Shown here: piece after piece, positions 18,911 to 30,373 of the stretch
How positions within the stretch are numbered: the stretch's first letter is position 1
How the letters are laid out: each line of letters opens with the position of its first letter
Source of the DNA: Lysinibacillus sp. FSL W8-0992
GTDB taxonomy: Bacteria; Bacillota; Bacilli; Bacillales_A; Planococcaceae
DNA length: 64,000 nt
NCBI RefSeq assembly: GCF_038008685.1
Contig: NZ_JBBOZQ010000001.1
Span: forward strand, 1,550,001-1,614,000
Reading direction: 5' to 3'
Program-made: the position numbers and the translations under genes
Notes under the pieces: generated by a model
The model's input: the letters and a program-made list of their open reading frames with translations, nothing else
What the model was told of the DNA's origin: nothing
Database searches by the model: none

Positions 18911-20344
18911 GTGATGATGTTGGTGACTCAAAAAAGACGAAAGGTAGTTGTTGTTGGCGGCGGCATTACAGGCCTCACAGCTGCGTTCTATATGCAAAAA
19001 CAAGCGCGCGCAAAAGGATTGCCGGTAGATATCGTACTTGTCGAGTCGTCATTACGTCTTGGCGGGAAAATCCAAACTTTTAGAAAAGACGGCTTTATTA
19101 TCGAGCGTGGGCCAGAATCCTTTTTCGACCGAGAAAATCATGTCCAGGCACTTGCGAAGGATTTAAATATTGAACATAGGATGATAACTGGAGATTCGGG
19201 GCCAACCTATATAGCTGTTGGAAGTAAATTATACCCGATTCCGAGCAATCTGATGTCTGGAGCAACGCCACATATCTCGTCATTCATTACATCAGGTTTA
19301 TTTTCACTCAGCGGAAAAATTCGTGCAGCGGGAGATTTTGTCCTCCCGCGTTCTGCACGGGATGACGACCAGCCATTAGGTGAATTTTTTCGAAGAAGAT
19401 TTGGTGCGGAGGTTGTAGAAAATCTCGTTGAACCTTTACTTGCAGGTACATTTGCTGGAGATATTGAGCAACTAAGCATGAGATCTACATTTCCACAGCT
19501 CTACGAATTAGAGCAAAAGTATCGTAGTTTGCTTTTCGGTATGAAACAGTCAGGGACAAATTTTTTAAGTTACAATCGGATAGCGAAGGATAAGGGCATT
19601 TTTCAAACTTTTGAAAATGGTCTTGAGACACTTATCGAAAAACTAGAAGAATCTCTACTTCCAGGGACCGTTATGAAGGGTGTTAAAGTAGAGCAAATTG
19701 ATCACAGCAAAGATGGTACTGTGCAGGTCGTATTAAATAATTTTTCGCATATAACTACTGATGCGGTTATCATTGCAACACCATATAATGTTGCGCAAAT
19801 GATGTTTAGTAATCACCAACTTTTAACAGAGTTAAATACGATGAAAGCAGCAACAATTGCAACAGTGACGATGGCATTTAAAAAAGAGCAACTAGGTGAC
19901 TTGGATGCATTGTCGTTTTTTGTCTCTAGAAATAGTGATTTTTCAATAACATCTTGTACATGGATTAATCGGAAATGGCCTAATGCTACCCCTCAAGACT
20001 ATGTATTATTACGAAGCTATATTGGTCGTGTAGGCGATGAAACGATTGTTGCTTTATCTGATTCAGAGATTGAAAAGACTGTATTACAAGATTTAAAGAA
20101 TGCAATAGGAATCGAAGGGGAACCCGTGACGACGGTTGTTTCTCGTTGGAAAAATGCTATGCCACAATATACTGTAGGACATGAAGCAAAAATTGAACGG
20201 GTGAAGAAAGAACTTTATGAACACTTCCCGACAGTAAAACTTGCAGGTAGCTCCTTTGAAGGAATTTCAATTCCAGAATGCGTAGAGCAAGGGTGCAAAG
20301 TTGCAAATGAAATTTTAAGCGAAATGTTTATACAGGAAGACTAA
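18911..20344 (+). CDS. hemY: Coproporphyrinogen III oxidase HemY/CgoX
   Basis: A flavoprotein of up to 477 residues oxidising coproporphyrinogen III to coproporphyrin III, the substrate of HemH. The N-terminal Rossmann motif VVVVGGGITGLTAAF and the C-terminal SSFEGISIPECVEQG segment bind FAD. The beginning reads GTG-ATG-ATG-TTG-GTG; AAAGTGA best serves the GTG at 18923, giving a product that opens with VTQKRRKVVVV. Last gene of hemEHY; a terminator follows. Confidence 0.94.
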   Translation: MMMLVTQKRRKVVVVGGGITGLTAAFYMQKQARAKGLPVDIVLVESSLRLGGKIQTFRKDGFIIERGPESFFDRENHVQALAKDLNIEHRMITGDSGPTYIAVGSKLYPIPSNLMSGATPHISSFITSGLFSLSGKIRAAGDFVLPRSARDDDQPLGEFFRRRFGAEVVENLVEPLLAGTFAGDIEQLSMRSTFPQLYELEQKYRSLLFGMKQSGTNFLSYNRIAKDKGIFQTFENGLETLIEKLEESLLPGTVMKGVKVEQIDHSKDGTVQVVLNNFSHITTDAVIIATPYNVAQMMFSNHQLLTELNTMKAATIATVTMAFKKEQLGDLDALSFFVSRNSDFSITSCTWINRKWPNATPQDYVLLRSYIGRVGDETIVALSDSEIEKTVLQDLKNAIGIEGEPVTTVVSRWKNAMPQYTVGHEAKIERVKKELYEHFPTVKLAGSSFEGISIPECVEQGCKVANEILSEMFIQED

Positions 20345-20381
20345 AAAAAGTAGTACAAACTTATATTTGTACTACTTTTTT
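20344..20381. terminator. Bidirectional terminator between hemY and the collagen-like gene
   Basis: AAAAAAGTAGTACAAA pairs with TTTGTACTACTTTTTT around a six-base loop. Confidence 0.85.
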
Positions 20382-20469
20382 ATTTAATTTAACTATTATT
20401 ACTTTTTTCTCAACGTAGAATATATTGAGTCATAGATTATGGACTCATGAATTGTAAAGATAACCAACG

Positions 20470-22308
<1,839 letters not shown>

Positions 22309-22510
22309 TTATTCACCTCCTCTCTCAAGTATCCTATTCATAAAAATGATAGAGGAGGTGGACGGTTAACTACTTTTAATGTTTATATGATAATTTATAA
22401 AACATATAGTGATTATAATTAGTTAAATTACCGTAGGGGGAGGGCGATAGGATTGAGAGAAGAAGGGAAATGCTTTTACAAGAGTCTAAATCATTTTTAA
22501 ATTAGGTAAT

Positions 22511-23596
22511 TCAAGGTTTATCCTTGGATTTTTTAAACATACGATCAAAGTAGTTTTTATTGTGTAAGATTTTTGGATCATTAGGTAAGTAGACACGGGC
22601 TAATTCATTATGGGTATTGGCTAATTCATATTGTTGTAAACGGTCATAGAGGACGCAAAGTTGTAAATGGGGCAACCAAGTAGTAAAGGTTTTATTTTGG
22701 AAAGGGGCGTTTGGTTTAGGTTTCATTGCAAGTGCTTGCTCATACCAAAAGATGGCCTCATGATTTTTTGCTTGTTCCATAAAATGATGGCCAAGCCTGC
22801 AGCATGCTTCAGGGCGCGGGGTGTCGTATTCGAAGCTTCTTAAAATAGAACTTACGTTATTTTCATTATCATTTAATTTCGAATAGCAATCAGCTAGCTT
22901 AAAACAGGCGTTAATATTATCTTCTACCCAGCCTAGTTTAGTTGTTAAAAAAAGCTCATAGTAGAATACCGCATCCTCGATTTCATTATGATCCAGTAAT
23001 TCATTGGCATAATAAAACGTGTCGCGTGGTGTGAGAGGTTCTCCTGATTGAAGGAGTTTCTTATAAATAGTAATATTGCGCTGATGATCGTGATGAAGTG
23101 GTAAATGGCTAACGGCCACATCACTTTCAAAAAGATTACCACTAACCTCTAAATATTCATGTACCGCTCCTATCCATCGAAATTGCTTCTCCCTTCTAAC
23201 TAGTCGGTTTCTTCTTAAAAGAGAATTGGCATTCCCTTCGTTATCAAAGCTTAAATGATAATTCATCGAGACAGCATCAATATCGGGAGTTAAAGATTGC
23301 TTTAAAGCTTTAAACTTTTCTTGATCTTCCGCCATTAACACATCATCTGCATCTAGCCAAAGGATGTAGTCACATGTTGCTTGTTCGAAGGAAAAATTAC
23401 GCGCATCAGCAAAATGATGAATCCACTCAAAATCGAAAATACGATCAGTAAACGGTTTAACAATTTCCTTTGTCTTGTCAGTGGAGCCGGTGTCCACTAT
23501 ATTTATTTCATCGACTAAATCTCTTACTGAGTCAAGGCATCTGGCGATAACATCTTCTTCATTTTTCACAATCATACATAAACTTATCGTTACCAT
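22511..23596 (-). CDS. Family 2 glycosyltransferase with C-terminal TPR region
   Basis: A 361-residue protein. The GT-A fold opens with TISLCMIVKNEEDVI, then DTGSTDKT and the metal-binding DADD at residues 82-85. From about residue 195 it has TPR-like helical repeats (tyrosine/alanine-rich). This GT2 plus TPR layout is found in SunS-like peptide glycosyltransferases. It lies 202 bases upstream of the collagen-like gene on the same strand, so modification of its threonines is the obvious inferred job; the sugar is unknown. AAAGGAGGAATCACA gives a strong ribosome binding site. Confidence 0.85.
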   Translation of the reverse strand: MVTISLCMIVKNEEDVIARCLDSVRDLVDEINIVDTGSTDKTKEIVKPFTDRIFDFEWIHHFADARNFSFEQATCDYILWLDADDVLMAEDQEKFKALKQSLTPDIDAVSMNYHLSFDNEGNANSLLRRNRLVRREKQFRWIGAVHEYLEVSGNLFESDVAVSHLPLHHDHQRNITIYKKLLQSGEPLTPRDTFYYANELLDHNEIEDAVFYYELFLTTKLGWVEDNINACFKLADCYSKLNDNENNVSSILRSFEYDTPRPEACCRLGHHFMEQAKNHEAIFWYEQALAMKPKPNAPFQNKTFTTWLPHLQLCVLYDRLQQYELANTHNELARVYLPNDPKILHNKNYFDRMFKKSKDKP

Positions 23597-23721
23597 ATTG
23601 TGATTCCTCCTTTCAATAATCTTTGTAGTATATGTAGAGTCAGTTTTTTTGCGAGGCAGATTGCCCTTTCTTATTGTGCAAACACACTGTTATCACTTGG
23701 TAATTTGTCATAAATTTACCT

Positions 23722-23760
23722 TTCAAGTTTCACGCAGATTTCACAAATGTAAAGTATAGT
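23722..23760 (+). promoter_or_regulatory. Direct repeat TTTCAC with -10 box before the lipoprotein/two-component operon
   Basis: TTTCAA (23721-23726), TTTCAC (23728-23733) and TTTCAC (23739-23744) precede TATAGT at 23755-23760. The 11-base spacing and the absence of a good -35 hexamer fit a site bound by an OmpR-type response regulator, probably the product of 24741-25424. Confidence 0.45.
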
Positions 23761-23781
23761 TAAAGGGCAGAGGTGATGATT

Positions 23782-24744
23782 ATGAAAAAATGGGCATTCT
23801 TCATTTTTTCTTTTATACAAGTTATGTTGGTGGCGGGGTGTACCGAGAAATCGTTTGAACCAATTGACCGTAATCAGAGTTTTATTGCATCGCTCAATAT
23901 ACAAGAGCCTTCGCTCGATTTTATTGATGAGCTGGGGAACGTGATTGCAACATGGTCATTCGATAAAGCATATACAGGAGCATTATTATTAGATAATGAC
24001 CGAATATTATTATATGGACATCAATTAGATGAAATAGTTGTCTTTACACTTTCAACTGGTAAAAAGCTTTATTCAAAAAAAGTAGAGCTAGGCACGACGA
24101 ATGTGTATTATGATCCAAAAATTAAACAATTTTTTATCACGAATAGTAAGATGAACACAGTGACAAGCTTTGATGTGGAAGGAAATGAATTGGCCTCACA
24201 GCGACTTGGTAACTATCCGATGTCGATGGCTACTTACAAGGATAAGCTCTATGTAGTCAATTATAAAGATACGAAACTATCGGTGTTATCCATTAAGGAT
24301 TTAACAATAGAGCAAGAGTGGCCAATAGGAAAATCATCGCATGGCATTGTAATCATTGAGGAGACAAATGAGCTTTGGGTCGGCGGACATGGTGAAGGAA
24401 GCAAGCCGAATAGTTCAGTCAAGCGATTTGATCTTGGAACGGGTGTTGTGCGTGGCAGTATAGAAATGCCTTTAATGCCAGTAGGTTTAACAAAGACAAA
24501 GGATAAAGTGTTAGTCGTTAGCCATGGACATAATGAATTATATGTTGTCGACTTTAAAGGAAATGTTTTATGGGAAAAAGAAGTAGGAGCAAATCCATTT
24601 GTTGTGAATCAGTTTAAAGACTATATTGTTGTGGCTGGTTATGACGACCATACTTTATATTTTATAAAAGATGGTCAAGTACAAAAAACAGTTGATGTTG
24701 GCAAAGGTGCATTTCAGCTGTTAGTAAGGGAGGAAGAAAAGTGA
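23782..24744 (+). CDS. Beta-propeller lipoprotein (YncE-like), first gene of a two-component operon
   Basis: A 320-residue protein with a lipoprotein signal (hydrophobic FFIFSFIQVMLV, lipobox VAGC). The rest is a run of repeated blades of the form V-x-S-(F/L)-x-G-N-x-L, like YncE/PQQ-type propellers. GAGGTG lies before the ATG at 23782; in-frame GTG 23773 and ATG 23776 are too close to it. The stop overlaps the regulator start. A surface-exposed sensor accessory or ligand-binding protein for the kinase is inferred; ligand unknown. Confidence 0.75.
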   Translation: MKKWAFFIFSFIQVMLVAGCTEKSFEPIDRNQSFIASLNIQEPSLDFIDELGNVIATWSFDKAYTGALLLDNDRILLYGHQLDEIVVFTLSTGKKLYSKKVELGTTNVYYDPKIKQFFITNSKMNTVTSFDVEGNELASQRLGNYPMSMATYKDKLYVVNYKDTKLSVLSIKDLTIEQEWPIGKSSHGIVIIEETNELWVGGHGEGSKPNSSVKRFDLGTGVVRGSIEMPLMPVGLTKTKDKVLVVSHGHNELYVVDFKGNVLWEKEVGANPFVVNQFKDYIVVAGYDDHTLYFIKDGQVQKTVDVGKGAFQLLVREEEK

Positions 24745-25424
24745 CAACGGTATTAATTGTAGATGATGAGCAAGATATGCGTAATTTAATCGAGATGATG
24801 CTCAATAACTCCAATTTCGAGACCTTTACGGCTGCATGTGGAACTGAGGCATACGATATTATTGTTCGTGAACAAATCGACTTAGTTTTATTAGATGTAA
24901 TGATGCCACATGAAGATGGTTTTGCGGTTTGTCAAAGTATTCGAGCGATGTCTAATGTGCCCGTAATATTCTTAACGGCACGAGATGCTAATGAGGATAA
25001 AGTAAAGGGTCTAACACTCGGTGGCGATGATTATATCGTCAAACCGTTTACAAATGATGAACTAGTGGCACGAATGCATGCTGTATTGAGAAGAAGTGGC
25101 GCTAGTATAGCAGATTTTGAGCAAAAAAATGTTGTCTTTGGGCCAATTAAATTAGATGAAATTGCACGTAAAGTTTCAGTTGAAGGGAAGGTTATTCCAT
25201 TAACTTTAAAGGAATTTGAATTATTGCACTTATTTATGAAAAATCCAGGCAATGCATATTCACGTGAGCAGTTACTAGAGCGCATTTGGGATATTGACTA
25301 TTTAGGTGGAACAAGAACGGTTGATACTCATATTAAAACTTTGCGATTGAAGCTTGGAAAGGAAGCGTCAGGCTATATACAAACCGTCTGGGGAGTAGGC
25401 TACCGCTTTGATCCAGGAGAATGA
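24741..25424 (+). CDS. OmpR-family response regulator
   Basis: A 227-residue regulator. The receiver domain has the acidic pocket VDDE (8-10), phospho-acceptor Asp52 (LLDVMMP), the Thr of FLTA and the Lys of VKPF. A winged-helix DNA-binding domain fills residues about 130-227 (RTVDTHIKTLRLKLG). GTG start overlaps the lipoprotein stop by four bases, and the kinase overlaps the other end, so all are co-translated. Confidence 0.93.
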   Translation: MTTVLIVDDEQDMRNLIEMMLNNSNFETFTAACGTEAYDIIVREQIDLVLLDVMMPHEDGFAVCQSIRAMSNVPVIFLTARDANEDKVKGLTLGGDDYIVKPFTNDELVARMHAVLRRSGASIADFEQKNVVFGPIKLDEIARKVSVEGKVIPLTLKEFELLHLFMKNPGNAYSREQLLERIWDIDYLGGTRTVDTHIKTLRLKLGKEASGYIQTVWGVGYRFDPGE

Positions 25425-26809
25425 AAAAGATTTCAACACGTATTTGGTTACTCATTTTCGCATATTTGATTATAACAGTAGTTTTTATGTATGTACTGAC
25501 AGATTTTTTATATGAACAGCTTTACGTGGAAGATACGGAAAGCAATATGATTGAAATCGGTACAAAGCTACAAACAATGTATACGAGTGGTAAAGTTACA
25601 GACGAATTTATTGCTAATATTGAACATTATAATGATTATTCCAATTTAAATATTTTTGCTGTTCGAAACCCTCGTGAACTTAGTGCCTGTGTCCCCTTTG
25701 ATATTGATTATGAAACATTAATAGGGGCTGAAGAACGGCAACAATTGCTGGAAGGTAAATATGTTCAAAAAATTGGCTATGAACCTCGATTCGATCGGCA
25801 GCTTATTTCAGTAGTACTACCTTTAGTAGATCAAAATAGGCTAGAGGGAATAATTTATATTTACTTCCCCTTAGCAAAAATTAGTGAGTTGGCAAGTCAA
25901 GAAGTCATTTTTTTATTTTTGAGTGCATTTGTCTTTTTGATTGTTACTAGTTTTTTTGTATATAAAGGTATTCAACATATTATGCGTCCATTAAGTGACT
26001 TACAAACTGCTGTAGAGCAGATGTCTTATGGACAATATGAAACACGTGTACCTGTTAAATCGAGTGACGAGATAGGGAAACTATCAAGCACGTTTAACGA
26101 CATGGCAGAGGCAATTCAACGAGAAGATGAGGCCCAAAAGACCTTTTTAGCAACTGTATCTCATGAATTGCGTACACCTATTAGCTATGTAAAAGGCTAT
26201 AGTGAAGCAATGCAAAACGGAATTATCGCAGAAGAGCAACAAGAGGAAGCAATTCAATTAATCGTGCGTGAAGCAAATCGTATGGAGCGTTTAACAAATG
26301 AGCTTCTTCAACTCGCTCGCATGGAAAATGAACAAAAGGACATCGCTCTCTATCCGATACCACTTGCAGAGACATTACGAGAAGTACAAAAAATTTTAAC
26401 GCATCAAGCACAGAAAAAGAATATTACATTGCATCTGAATGTAGATGATGAATTAATTGTTAAAGCGGATGAAGTGAAACTAAAGCAAATTTTTATCAAT
26501 ATTATTGAAAATGCTATCAATTACTCCTATGAGCAGTCGAAGGTTGACATTGTAGCAATTGAACACAACGGTAACGCGCTCATTACTATTGAGGATGAAG
26601 GCATCGGTATACCGCAGGAAGATTTATCACATGTTACAGAGCGGTTTTATCGTGTTAATAAAGCGCGCAGTCGAGTAGATGGTGGGAGTGGCCTAGGTCT
26701 ATCCATTGTTGAACAATTATTAAAACAGTTACAAGGCAAGATTGAAATAGAAAGTGAAATAGACAAAGGCACAAAGGTAAAAATTTCGATGCCATTAATG
26801 GAGGAATAG
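25421..26809 (+). CDS. HAMP-type sensor histidine kinase
   Basis: A 462-residue membrane kinase. Helix 1 is residues about 8-27 and helix 2 about 160-182, flanking an extracytoplasmic sensor of roughly 130 residues. Then come HAMP (about 183-235), HisKA with phosphorylated His248 (VSHELRTP) and the ATPase domain with N, G1 (DEGIGIP) and G2 (GGSGLGLSI) boxes. Start overlaps the regulator stop (ATGA). Signal unknown; the lipoprotein neighbours suggest an envelope or metal/redox cue. Confidence 0.92.
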   Translation: MKKISTRIWLLIFAYLIITVVFMYVLTDFLYEQLYVEDTESNMIEIGTKLQTMYTSGKVTDEFIANIEHYNDYSNLNIFAVRNPRELSACVPFDIDYETLIGAEERQQLLEGKYVQKIGYEPRFDRQLISVVLPLVDQNRLEGIIYIYFPLAKISELASQEVIFLFLSAFVFLIVTSFFVYKGIQHIMRPLSDLQTAVEQMSYGQYETRVPVKSSDEIGKLSSTFNDMAEAIQREDEAQKTFLATVSHELRTPISYVKGYSEAMQNGIIAEEQQEEAIQLIVREANRMERLTNELLQLARMENEQKDIALYPIPLAETLREVQKILTHQAQKKNITLHLNVDDELIVKADEVKLKQIFINIIENAINYSYEQSKVDIVAIEHNGNALITIEDEGIGIPQEDLSHVTERFYRVNKARSRVDGGSGLGLSIVEQLLKQLQGKIEIESEIDKGTKVKISMPLMEE

Positions 26810-26812
26810 AAC

Positions 26813-27298
26813 ATGAAGAAGTGGTTATTTACATTGATAGCTGTACCCGCATTATTAGTAGGTTGTGGGGAAAAGGAAAAACCTGCAACATCTACTACAT
26901 TGGAAGAGCCTCAAATGTTAGAAGTGGAAATTTTAACGCCAAAAGAAGTTGAGGTAAATACGCCTATCGAACTTGGTGCACATGTTATTCAAGGTGAAAA
27001 AAATATCGATGATGCAATAGTTGAATTTGAAGTGTGGGAATCAGGTAAACGCGATGAGGGACAAATGCTTGAAGGTAAATTAGAAAAAGATGGCGTCTAT
27101 AAAGCACAAACTACATTTGATCATGACGGTGTATACTTTATGTTTGCCCATACTACAGCAAATGGTATTCATAATATGCCGAAGCAGCAAATTACGGCTG
27201 GAACACCTGATATGACACAAGTAATCGAAGAAGATGAAAAAGCTAATATGAACATGTCGGACCATGGTAAAGATTCATCAGAGGATACAGAGCATTAA
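26813..27298 (+). CDS. YtkA-like lipoprotein
   Basis: A 161-residue lipoprotein (lipobox VGC near residue 18) with one YtkA/FixH-like beta-sandwich (about 35-130: AIVEFEVWESG, GVYKAQTTFDHDGVYFMFAH) and a His/Met/acidic tail (NMNMSDHGK). YtkA-like domains occur beside copper and cytochrome oxidase genes, so metal binding is possible but not shown. It follows the kinase by three bases and ends the operon. Confidence 0.75.
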   Translation: MKKWLFTLIAVPALLVGCGEKEKPATSTTLEEPQMLEVEILTPKEVEVNTPIELGAHVIQGEKNIDDAIVEFEVWESGKRDEGQMLEGKLEKDGVYKAQTTFDHDGVYFMFAHTTANGIHNMPKQQITAGTPDMTQVIEEDEKANMNMSDHGKDSSEDTEH

Positions 27299-27326
27299 TA
27301 AAATGAAAAAAATAAACAATAAATGC

Positions 27327-27355
27327 TTGCATTATTTTTAAAATAGGAATATTAT
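27327..27355 (+). promoter_or_regulatory. Promoter of yhgD
   Basis: TTGCAT (27327-27332), 17 bases, TATTAT (27350-27355). The YhgD operator motif begins three bases after the -10 box. Confidence 0.6.
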
Positions 27356-27357
27356 AA

Positions 27358-27390
27358 TGACCAGATGACCGAAATGGTTTTCTGGTCATT
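27358..27390. promoter_or_regulatory. Putative YhgD operator O1
   Basis: TGACCA-GA-TGAC-N6-GGT at 27358-27378 is the same arrangement as at 28069-28089 before yhgE. It lies within the palindrome AATGACCAGA/TCTGGTCATT (27356-27365, 27381-27390), which could also act as a weak terminator for the preceding operon. Confidence 0.6.
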
Positions 27391-27443
27391 TTAATTTCTG
27401 TGTACAAAGGATGTACATAACTTAACAGGAAAGGATGTCACAT

Positions 27444-28013
27444 ATGGATCGTAGGCAGGAAATTCTTGAAGCAGCTGCAAAATCATTTACATTGTTTGGC
27501 TATAAGGCAACGACGATGGAACAAGTGGCGAAAATTGCTAATGTCGGTAAAGGAACGATTTATACATTCTTTGCAAATAAGGAAATTTTATTTCAAGAGA
27601 TTGCGATGTCACTTGTACGAGAGATGAAAGCGGAAGCGGATGCAGTGTTGGATGCATCAGCTAGCTTCATGGATAATGCACATAATGCTTTAATGAAAAT
27701 GCTACAGTTCCGTGAAAAGCATCTTTTATTTGCGAAGTTAATAGAGGAAGAAAAAGAATTACGTACGCCAGCAGTAAAACAAGTATTAATTCGCATAGAA
27801 TCTGAAATATTATCGTACGTTGCAACGTTAATTCAAAGACGTATTGATAAAGGTGAGATTCGAGATTGTGATACAGAGTTAGTAAGCTATCTGTTGTTAA
27901 AAGCGTATTTAGCGTTCGTCGTAGATTGGCATGAGCTTCATGGCGACATGATTCCAGAAGAAAAGATACTAAATCTTTTCAAGGAAACAATCTTTCGAGG
28001 ACTAGTTCTTTAG
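27444..28013 (+). CDS. yhgD: TetR-family regulator YhgD
   Basis: A 189-residue repressor. The helix-turn-helix is at about residues 22-45 (TTMEQVAKIANVGKGTIYTFF), followed by an all-helical ligand domain. GAAAGGA is eight bases before the ATG at 27444; an ATG nine bases upstream is too close. The pair hemY-yhgD-yhgE is contiguous in B. subtilis but split here by about 7 kb. It probably represses itself and yhgE through two matching sites. Confidence 0.88.
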   Translation: MDRRQEILEAAAKSFTLFGYKATTMEQVAKIANVGKGTIYTFFANKEILFQEIAMSLVREMKAEADAVLDASASFMDNAHNALMKMLQFREKHLLFAKLIEEEKELRTPAVKQVLIRIESEILSYVATLIQRRIDKGEIRDCDTELVSYLLLKAYLAFVVDWHELHGDMIPEEKILNLFKETIFRGLVL

Positions 28014-28068
28014 AGAAGAATCTACAAATTTTACGCACTGTGAAGTTTGTGATTTTTTTACAGAAAAA

Positions 28069-28094
28069 TGACCAATTGACGATTACGGTCAATT
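28069..28094. promoter_or_regulatory. Putative YhgD operator O2 before yhgE
   Basis: TGACCA-AT-TGAC-N6-GGT at 28069-28089, overlapping the perfect inverted repeat AATTGAC-N7-GTCAATT (28074-28094). Confidence 0.65.
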
Positions 28095-28116
28095 AGTATA
28101 GGAGTGAGAGAAAAAT

Positions 28117-30306
28117 ATGATTAAAGCTGAATGGCTGAAAATCCTAAAAACAAGAAAAATGCTTGTTTCCATAATTGCCGTCCTATTTATCCCTGTCATG
28201 TATGCAGGCATGTTTTTATGGGCGTTTTGGGATCCATATGCAGGTATGTCTAATTTGCCTGTAGCGGTTGTCAATGAAGATAATGGAGCAAAAATGGATG
28301 AAGTGAAGTTAGACTTAGGCGATACCTTGGTCGATAAACTCGTCGATAGTAAGCAATTTGACTTTATTGAAGTGTCAAAAGAAGAAGCAGAAAAAGGTTT
28401 AAATAGTAGAGACTATTACATGATCTTAGAAATACCAGCAAATTTCTCAGAACATGCTACGACTTTACTTGATGACAAACCTTCGAAGTTAGTGATGAAC
28501 TATATCCCAAATGAAGGCTTGAACTTCCTAGGAGCGCAAATTGGTGAAACAGCAATGGATCGCATACGCGCAGAAGTAAATTCACAAGTTTCTGCTACAT
28601 ATGCAGAAAAATTATTTGATTCAATTGCAACGCTTGGAGATGGCTTTACAGAAGCTGCTGACGGTTCAGTTAAGCTAGATGAAGGAGCACAAAAAGTAGC
28701 AAATGGAGCAAAAGATTTAAAAGGTTATTTGGAGCAGTTAGCTTCTAGCACGATTGAACTTTCTGATGGTACAGATAAAATTACAAAAGGTGCAGGGCAA
28801 GCAGCATCTGGGGCTAACGAACTGTCAACAGGGCTAGTGAAATTAGAAAATGGTACAGTTCAGTTACAACAAGGTGCACAGCAGGCAGCTGCAGGGGCGA
28901 CAAATCTTGAACAAGGTCTATCTCAATACACACAAGGTGTAGCTAAGGTAGAAGCTGGTCTTACAACATTAAATGAAAAACAACAGCAAATAGCTTCTGG
29001 TGCTGCATCAGTGGCTGAAAATGCTGGTACATTAAACAGTTCAGCAAATCAATTATCGAATGGTTCTGCACAAGTGGAAGCGGGTATTAAAGCATTAACT
29101 GAACAGTTACAAAATGCAATTGCATCAATGCCAGAAGAGCAAGCAGCAGCGTTAAAACAAACGTTAGCAGAGCTACAAGCAGGAAGTGCTAGTGTGCATA
29201 ATGGTTTAAATTCATTATCAGCGGGTGCTGAAAAATTACAAGCTGGTGCCAACCAAGTAAGCGGTGGTGCAACACAAATTGCAGCTGGTCAAAAAGATGT
29301 TTTAGCTGGTGCAAGTGCTTTATCAGCAAAAAGTAATGAATTAGTTAAAGGTGCACAAAGCCTACAAGCTGGTAATGCCACATTAGCTGATAAACTTGGT
29401 GAATTACATGCGGGCGTTAACACAGCTGTTACTGGTTCACAAACATTAGCTTCAGGATTAAATGACTTAGCAAGTGGTACAACAACATTGAACGAGGGCA
29501 CATCAACACTTGCTTCAAAATCTGGTGAGTTAGCAGACGGCTCTGCAACACTTGCAGATGGTTCGACTGAACTTGCAGATGGTACTGCTACATTATCTAG
29601 CAAATTAGGTGAAGCTAGTGAAAAAGCGAACGAAGTACATGCGAATGATGACACGTATGATATGGTAGGTAATCCAGTAGAAGTAGAAAAAGAATCAGTT
29701 AACCATGTTCCGAACTATGGTACAGGTTTCGCACCTTACTTTATTTCACTTGGATTATTTGTTGGGGCACTATTAATCTCGATTGTATTCCCACTTGTTG
29801 AACCAGCTATTCGTCCGAAAAATGGTGCAACATGGTTTACAAGTAAAGTGACAGTGCTTGCATTTGTCGGTCTTGTTCAAGCTTTATTAACAGTAGCAAT
29901 TGTAAAATGGGGCTTAGGTCTTGAAGTGCAAAATTTAGGCTACTTTGTTCTAACAGCTTTAATAACAAGCTATGTGTTCTTAGCATTAATTCAAATGTTA
30001 GTATCTATTTTCGGTGATCCAGGTCGCTTCGTAGCGATTGTTGTACTAATTTTACAACTTACAACAAGCGCGGGTACATTCCCACTTGAGCTTATTCCAT
30101 CACCATTACAAGTGTTCAATAAATTACTGCCAATGACTTATACTGTTCAAGCGTTTAAAGCAAGCATTTCAACAGGCGACATGTCTTATTTATGGCAAAA
30201 CTACGGTGTGTTATTTGGATACTTAATTGTGTTCTTAGCCATTACTTTTGGTTATTTCATGTTATTACACACAAGACGTTACTCAAAAGTAGCAGAAGAA
30301 AATTAA
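28117..30306 (+). CDS. yhgE: YhgE/Pip membrane protein
   Basis: A 729-residue protein. One N-terminal membrane helix (about 17-38), a long extracytoplasmic region of repeating LxxG(A/T)xxLxxG heptad-like units (residues about 185-500, coiled coil), then about five membrane helices. This is the YhgE/Pip family (phage infection protein of Lactococcus, ESX-type secretion relatives). It lies 103 bases after its regulator yhgD. GGAGTGAGAGAAAAAT precedes the ATG. Confidence 0.92.
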   Translation: MIKAEWLKILKTRKMLVSIIAVLFIPVMYAGMFLWAFWDPYAGMSNLPVAVVNEDNGAKMDEVKLDLGDTLVDKLVDSKQFDFIEVSKEEAEKGLNSRDYYMILEIPANFSEHATTLLDDKPSKLVMNYIPNEGLNFLGAQIGETAMDRIRAEVNSQVSATYAEKLFDSIATLGDGFTEAADGSVKLDEGAQKVANGAKDLKGYLEQLASSTIELSDGTDKITKGAGQAASGANELSTGLVKLENGTVQLQQGAQQAAAGATNLEQGLSQYTQGVAKVEAGLTTLNEKQQQIASGAASVAENAGTLNSSANQLSNGSAQVEAGIKALTEQLQNAIASMPEEQAAALKQTLAELQAGSASVHNGLNSLSAGAEKLQAGANQVSGGATQIAAGQKDVLAGASALSAKSNELVKGAQSLQAGNATLADKLGELHAGVNTAVTGSQTLASGLNDLASGTTTLNEGTSTLASKSGELADGSATLADGSTELADGTATLSSKLGEASEKANEVHANDDTYDMVGNPVEVEKESVNHVPNYGTGFAPYFISLGLFVGALLISIVFPLVEPAIRPKNGATWFTSKVTVLAFVGLVQALLTVAIVKWGLGLEVQNLGYFVLTALITSYVFLALIQMLVSIFGDPGRFVAIVVLILQLTTSAGTFPLELIPSPLQVFNKLLPMTYTVQAFKASISTGDMSYLWQNYGVLFGYLIVFLAITFGYFMLLHTRRYSKVAEEN

Positions 30307-30330
30307 TTAATAATTTGCGAGGCTACGACA

Positions 30331-30372
30331 AAAAAAGTGTTAGATTGACTACAGTCAATCTAACACTTTTTT
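30331..30372. terminator. Terminator of yhgE, near twin of the one at 46205
   Basis: AAAAAAGTGTTAGATTGAC pairs with GTCAATCTAACACTTTTTT. The stem differs from the 46205-46244 stem at only two or three bases. Confidence 0.88.
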
Positions 30373-30373
30373 C

